DNA of 64,000 nt from Cryptomeria japonica (taxonomy: Eukaryota > Streptophyta > Pinopsida > Cupressales > Cupressaceae). The DNA is taken from positions 339,356,793-339,420,792 of the forward strand of contig NC_081408.1 of NCBI RefSeq assembly GCF_030272615.1, given 5' to 3'. The notes beneath the pieces were generated by a model. That model saw only the letters and a list, made by a program, of their open reading frames with translations. It was not told where the DNA came from and ran no database searches. Shown here in pieces: positions 58,211-64,000 of the stretch; the stretch's first letter is position 1; each line of letters begins with the position of its first letter. The position numbers and the translations under genes were made by a program.

Positions 58211-59475
58211 TGTAGACAGTTAAAAATAATTATTTTTAATTATTTTTAATTCCTCACATAATTAGTTAATTAATTATGTTAATTCAAATTCTCCTCAATA
58301 TTAATTAAATATAATTGATATTGTCACTATAATATGTGACTGATTTATTTAATAAATCAATCCCTTTCTTTATTCTTCTAAAAAATGAATTCTCACAAAT
58401 CTCCCTCTTAGCTAATTAATTTCAATTAATTAGTTAACCCACATGCTTCCTGCAAACCATCTTCTTAATTTATCATTAATCTAATAAAGTCTTCTAGAAA
58501 CTCCCTAAACTCACTTAACCTTATTCTTCCAATTTTTAATTCCCTCCACTCATTCTCTCTCCTAGTCAAATCCTCCTACAAATCCTAATCCCACCTAACA
58601 TTTCCTCTAATCCCCCTCCTAATGAGTTGCTAATGGCTAATCATGATGATTAGCCACGAAGTCAACTCCTTGTACCTTCCATCCAACCACTAGCTTTTAA
58701 TGCTCTTTTCCTAGGTGAATGTGAGATCTTCAAAATCTCACAATCCTCTAGGCATCTCCTCTCCTAAGGAATTTTTGATTCCTTCTTATTCCTCCAATCC
58801 CCATGATTATCCCTTTTTGGAGAATTTTAAATTCCTCCTCCCCATTCTTCAAGGAATGTCACATCCCTTGCTCCTCTCAAGGAACATTGGGAAGTCTTCC
58901 CAATGCACTTTGCTCTTCTCAAGGCACCTTGGGAGGTCTCCCCAATGTACCTTGAGGAGTGTGGAGACAAGAAATGTCTTTAAGGCATATCTCTTGGTCT
59001 CCACACCCTCTCTTGGGCCTTGTGTGAGCTCACAAGCAATCCTAGCCCTTCATCTTGGATCCATCCTAGCCATCCATTTTTCCTCTCCTCTTCCTATAAA
59101 TTGAGGATGCCATCCCTTCATTTTTCATCTCCAAGTTTAGTAATCTTATGTTGTCCTTTTGAGCCTAGAAAAACCATTTTAGCATCCTTATCATCTCAAA
59201 ATCATCCTACATCCACACTTAATCATCTCATCTCCATCATCTTCCAAGATCTATCTCATTTGTGCACAACATTGGAGAGCCATCCACATCAAGCAAGCAA
59301 AAGGAGCACATCAAGTGGAGCATCACCAAGAGGCGCCTTCACTTCATCAAGCTCAATCCGAAGGAGAAGGTAAAATAGCAAGGTGAAATGGTCTCTTCAT
59401 GATATTTTAGCATTTTTTATGTTTATTTCATTATGTTTTGATCATTTTCCTTTCTAATTTGTTTTCACCTCTTCA
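58211..59475 (+). repeat. 5' LTR of Ty3-2
   Basis: Start TGTAGACAG resembles the solo LTR at 25986. The first 200 bp are AT-rich with palindromes (GTTAATTAATTA, GTCACTATAATATGTGAC, TGATTTATTTAATAAATCA). A TATA-like CTATAAA lies at 59094-59100, and the end CTTCA at 59475 precedes the primer site. The Ser/Pro-rich open frames within it are not treated as genes. Confidence 0.75.
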
Positions 59476-59497
59476 TTTTGGCACGCTCGGTGGGACC
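59476..59497 (+). other. primer binding site of Ty3-2
   Basis: TTTTGGCACGCTCGGTGGGACC follows the LTR. TGGCACGCYCGGTGGGAC-type sites are used by a group of plant Ty3 elements. I do not assign the tRNA. Confidence 0.65.
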
Positions 59498-62257
59498 CAC
59501 GTCCCTAAGAACTAATGTTTATATGAGTTTTTTTTGCGAGTTGTGAGACGCAGGTTCCAGAATAGCGCGACTGCAGAAAAAGAATAAAAAATCTATTTCT
59601 TTTCTGTTTCTGTGAAAATTTGAATTCCTGTTATCTGCTTTGTTTTTTTTTAATAATTTGTCTAACCGTAGGAATTATTCGATTAACCAAATGGTGTTAC
59701 AGGTTGCAGGTTGCCTTGGAGATTCGACTAAACCATGTGTTTTCAATTTTTAGGCACTTAGGCTTAACTAGGAGGATAAATGAATCATTGTCTTTGGTGT
59801 TTGTGGAAAGTGAGAAAGTAGGAGAGTATGCTCGTCTATCTAGACAATTAGAAATCCAGACCTTTGGCACTTTTCTATCTGCTTAGCGCGACTATCTACA
59901 AATCTGCTTTGTTATTTTCTCTGTTATCCGCTGTCTATGCAGTGCAGTCAGGACTAATTTCCATCTTTTTAGTTTTGCAACTTAATCCAACCGCTTGCTA
60001 ATCAGTGCGACTACATTTTTTTTGTTTCTATTATATGTCTGTTTACATTTACTTTCTGTTTCTATTTTTTTGGCCATATCTTCTTTATCTTCACTCCATT
60101 TTCCTCCAAACTTCACTAGATCCCCCACATTGCCATTTTTCACATTTTCTTCCTTGGGGGCCTTATCCCAAAATCCACTTTTTGAAGCCCAAAAACCCAC
60201 ATTTCTCTATTTTTAGGGTTTTCCATAACTCCTTCCCCTTTTATCCAATCACCTCCAAATTTTCCCATATTGTCCATCTCCAACTTTTACTTCTTTGTTT
60301 CTCTTAGACAAATTTTTCCATTCCTTCATCTCTCCTCCAAAATCCCCATTTTTTTGCTTGCTTATCCCTTGGAAAGTAGCAAAAACCTAGTCAAACCCCA
60401 TTTACCCATCAAATTTTCCTCCAAATCCACATTTGTCATTAGTAAAAAATAAAAAAAACTAATATTTTTCTCATTTTGTTGTCTTTTGCAGGACGCTTGT
60501 TGAAGACTCCATTTTTCAAACTACCAATCAAGTTGTTTTGTAGGTTGCCTAAAAAATCCGACCAAACATTGTGTATTTATTTAAGTTAGGCACCTAGATG
60601 TTAATTAAAATGGAATGAACCATTGTCTTATGTGTCTTTAAGAAAAGTGTAAAGGTAGGAGAGTATGCTCTCGTCTTACTAGACGATCAGAAATCCAGAC
60701 CCTCCAACCTTTTCTTGTTTGATTGCGTGTTTACCTCTAGCGGGCTTGCCCTCCCAACTTGCTATTTGAGAAGGTAAGAGGGGAACGACCCTAGTGAGTA
60801 CACCCAGACCTGGGGTTCCCAACTCACTATAATAAATAGGCCATTGACTACAAAAGGGTTAATGGTCGAGGCTATATGAGAGTTCGCTCTCATATTGGGT
60901 GCTTAGTAGGATCCTAGAGATCTCAAGCACGCTTGTGTGACTACTAAGTTCTTGGTGCTTCGTTGGGCTATAGGCCTCAATTACGCTTGCGCAACTTTGA
61001 AGGGTAGTTCCTAATGGGAAGACTTACTAAACACCTTGTTCATAGTGGCCAAAAACCTTCTAGTCATTGGTACAGGAGGTCGGACCTCCGAAGCCGCCCA
61101 TATTTTTACGGCCCTTAGTAGAGACACAAAGTTCACCACGAGGAGTTTTCATGGGAATTGATGCTTGGCTGCCCCGAGAAGTGAGTGCCGTGGAGGGGAG
61201 CCAGTGGGGTCAAGCATCTAAGTGTCCACTCTGGGTAAGCGTAGCTGGGAAACCAATTGGGATCCAATGACTATTGTCCTTGCCAACCTTAAGAATGTTG
61301 TATATGAGCATGAGTGTCTTTGAGATAATATGCATTTGATCATTGTGATTGCTTTGTTTGATACATACTTGCCAAGAGAAGACTAAAAACACGTCACTAT
61401 CCCCAAACACTTTGCAAAAACACTTGTCAAGGCACAAACAATTGTCCAAGTCATTACCCACACAAAGTCCAAAATTGCGTCAAAACTTCGTCCATCCCAT
61501 GTTTCATAAGCCCAAGAGAGAAGCTAAGAGTTCATCCTCTCCATCAACACTCAAGTTTGTCCTTTGAAACACCTAATATCATCCAAATCAGGGTGGTCGT
61601 ACCCCTTCATACAACTTGCCATTCGAATCGATCCTCCATTAAAGTCATGTTCATGGCAAAGACAACCTAGTCATCAAGTTTCTTCTAAGCCATCACTATC
61701 ATACCTCCTCCATCAATCATCCTCAAATTTCCTAAGGACTTAGCACATCAAATCAATCTCCCACCGTTATCAAATCAATTATCCAAATCCAATCATCCTC
61801 TAATTCAAATTAACCTCACGTTAAGGTCACATGCCTTGTGAAATTCCATTTAGACCTTATCATTGATCAATTGGCTCTCGTGCTTGAAGGGGAATCCTCT
61901 CCAAATACATTTTGCCTAATCCTTTTGAGTCAATCAAGACTCTTAACTCACGTCTTTACTTTTCTTAAGGTCATTAGTCAAACCTTGGTATAAGAGGCTT
62001 TTTTTTTAATCATCAATCCAAGGTCTAAATTCTACACAACTTGGCCATCACCTTACTTGTGGTTGCATCCACCACCTAAAATCCTCATCCAAGGACTAAG
62101 GTGTCAAATCCTAATCAAATCTGGGCTCTAATCCAAGAACCCCACCAATCAACAAAATCCCTTGTCATCAAAGACAAAATCCAAGATTCCACAAATATCT
62201 TGCTAAGTCCTTTCATCACAAATTTCCTCCTCCAAACGTTTCTAAGGTTATTCGTGT
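59498..62257 (+). other. leader of Ty3-2, non-coding with internal repeats
   Basis: Long untranslated leaders are usual in some plant Ty3 lineages. Here about 59700-59870 and 60540-60700 are diverged direct repeats (AGGTTGC, then GTAGGAGAGTATGCTC, then AGAAATCCAGACC). Between them lies T- and C-rich sequence with short frames I do not call. From 61560 to 62257 it is plain AC-rich sequence with nothing recognised. Confidence 0.6.
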
Positions 62258-63897
62258 ATGGTCACAACTCGATCCCAAAAGAAAAAGATGGCTACACACC
62301 AATATGGCATGCTAGACATTAGTGTCCTATATGAAGATCCCACACAAGATCCTACACAAAGTGGGCAACCTAGAAATCAAGATCAAAGCCAAAATCCTAA
62401 CATGGTTAGCCAAGATGAACTCTCTTTGGAAGTGCAAACTTTCCTAGCGGATTCTTATAACCAAGAGATGATGGAAAAGTTTATTCAACACAATCCTACT
62501 ACACTTCTAAAAACTCTCCTTGAAAATGGAGCTCAACTTCCACCTGAATTTAATAGATCCACTCTCGGCCAACAACCACAAGGAGACCTTGTTCCCTCAC
62601 AAAGTGCTGCACCTATTATTCACACTCAATCAATTGTAGCCCCATCAATCATCCAAGCTCAATCAATGCCATCCACAACACCTCCCACCGTAGTCTCCAT
62701 CCCACCTTCTTCCTCCTTACCATCTATACCGCTATCAAATCCAATCTCATCCATTCTCCAACACACTTCTATACCACCTCCTTCCATTCAACCACATATT
62801 TCTATTCCACAAACTTCCATTCCCACCAACAATGTCACAAATTTTATCCGGGCCATGCTCAATCCCATCACAACAATTTGCGGGCCACAACCAACTATCC
62901 CACAAATCCCTGCGACATCGGTCTTCACATCCCACATTCCCATCTCTTCATCATATCAATATATTGGTGGTGGTGCACCTTCTTTAGCTCATCCAATTCT
63001 TGGGGCAAATACAATTCATCATTATGAAAGTCCACAACAAGACCTCATCAAGGAAATTCAAGACATGAAAAATATCATCAAGGACATGAAACAAAGGACT
63101 AATAAAAGAAAAACTTACTTGTTTGAAGAGTTTTTCCCTTGTCCTTACGACCCGTCCATATTAGTTGCACCCTACCCCCTGAGATTTGAGATCCCCAAAT
63201 TCACCAAGTATGAAGGCAAAGGAGACCTCCACGACCATGTCTGAGAATTCCACATCTTATGCCAAGAAGTCTCCTATAGTGACCTTTATCTTCGTAGACT
63301 CTTTCCCAAGAGTCTCACGGGAGATGCCCTGGCATGGTTTTCAGCTCTACCACAAGGTTCCATTGTCTCCTTTCCAGACTTGGCAGAAAAATTTGTGGCC
63401 CACTATGCTTACAACATGGTTAATGATGTTTCTATGATGGACCTATGCAATACAAAACAAAGGCCCGGAAAAACCTTCCCCAATTTTCTACAAAGATGGC
63501 GACATCTTATCAAAAAATTTCTAGTGGGACATGCCAGAACAACACCAAATTGATCTATTTCAAAAGAACTTGGTGCCTGAACTTTTGAGACCCTTAATAT
63601 CCCAATGTATCAAATCCTTCCAAAAATTGACCGATAAGGGCCTCGCCCTCGAATGTGTTTTATTGGAAGAAGGAACCTTGAAACATTACCAGAAATCGAC
63701 ACAAAGTTCTTATCATAACGACAAACCAAAGTTTTGGTCTAAAAACAAAAATGTGGTCAACAATGGTGTAACTAACACAAAGGGGGTTCAAACAATGGCT
63801 GCTCCCCAAAAATCCAACAGCAATAATCATCAATTCAATAATCAAAACAACCAAAATCAATCCCAAAAACCTCACAACAATGTCTCAATCCAGGGAT
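62258..63897 (+). pseudogene. gag: Ty3-2 gag, interrupted
   Basis: ATG 62258 opens a basic N-terminus (TTRSQKKK), followed by a long Ser/Pro/Thr/Ile-rich spacer. From about 63190 the capsid-like retrotransposon gag domain appears: FEIPKFTKYEGKGDLHDHV, a TGA at 63242-63244, then FHILCQEVSYSDLYLRRLF, LAWFSALPQGS and NTKQRPGKTFPNFLQRWRH. A frame change near 63525 leads to DLFQKNLVPELLRPL and a Gln/Asn-rich tail ending with TGA at 63897-63899. Gag of this sort coats the element RNA. Confidence 0.85.
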
Positions 63898-64000
63898 GAC
63901 CACCCCGATCGAATAACCGGACCCCAAGAGACTTCACTCCTCTGGCTAAGCCTATCGAAATGGTGCTTCAAAAACTTGTCCAAGCAGGTGTAGTGGTTTT

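Larger units (their letters stand above)
58211..64000 (+). mobile_element. Ty3-type retrotransposon, 5' part (Ty3-2), runs off the window
   Basis: A plus-strand LTR (58211-59475), a primer site, a 2.8-kb leader and a broken gag are present. The pol region and 3' LTR lie beyond the window. It has inserted in the LINE. The first base of the LTR is uncertain (TGTTGTAG at 58208 or TGTAGACA at 58211), and without the other end its TSD cannot be read. Confidence 0.82.

Noticed and set aside
58715-59373. Ser/Pro-rich plus-strand frames as a host gene
   Set aside because: They lie inside the LTR of Ty3-2, between its start and the TATA-like and primer-site signals.

Overview
This window looks like intergenic DNA from a large, repeat-rich seed-plant genome, possibly a conifer. 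That is inferred from the Ty1/copia, Ty3 and L1-type elements, the plant-type LTRs and primer sites, and the near absence of intact host genes. I cannot name the species. No complete host gene, rRNA or tRNA gene was recognised.

Layout. Positions 1-9680 are AT-rich and hold only exon-like fragments of an unrecognised plus-strand gene (a duplicated small-exon block near 3.7 and 4.95 kb, and a decayed exon at 5.3-5.9 kb). A foldback element nested inside another lies at 7.66-8.29 kb. From about 9684 to 58210 the window is one stack of nested insertions. The bottom layer is a minus-strand L1-type LINE, now in three pieces (9684-9898, 15698-18206, 57405-58210). A Ty3 element (9899-15697, TSD TATAC) cuts its 3' part. 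A copia element (copia A, 18207-57404, TSD TCGCC/TCACC) cuts its reverse transcriptase. A further Ty3 element starts at 58211 and runs off the right edge.

Copia A has itself been hit at least five times: a 17.7-kb DNA transposon (19766-37422, TSD TGGAG) in its 5' LTR; a 3.4-kb solo LTR (38439-41852, TSD AAGTT) in gag; a 0.9-kb solo LTR (44099-45007, TSD ATGAT) in integrase; an unclassified 0.9-kb insertion (45154-46084, CTAAT) between integrase and reverse transcriptase; and a complete copia element (copia B, 48362-56023, TSD AGAAC) in its 3' LTR. Removing each insertion with one TSD copy reconnects the interrupted frame or LTR, which is the main evidence for the boundaries.

The most interesting object is the 17.7-kb DNA transposon. 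It has roughly 33-bp imperfect terminal inverted repeats, an apparent 5-bp TSD, and palindromes near its ends. A plus-strand gene of seven inferred exons lies next to the left end. A convergent minus-strand, transposase-like gene carries a plausible DDE triad and a phase-consistent intron. Two large internal arrays are present: about 11 units of a roughly 359-bp repeat between the genes, and 4.5 kb of a 20-bp minisatellite whose 14-bp body occurs in both orientations around a CATATG hinge. I do not recognise it as a standard plant superfamily.

Almost all coding regions here are pseudogenes with in-frame stops, many of which can be explained by C-to-T or G-to-A change. Copia B keeps one uninterrupted frame with stops only, so it is probably among the younger layers.
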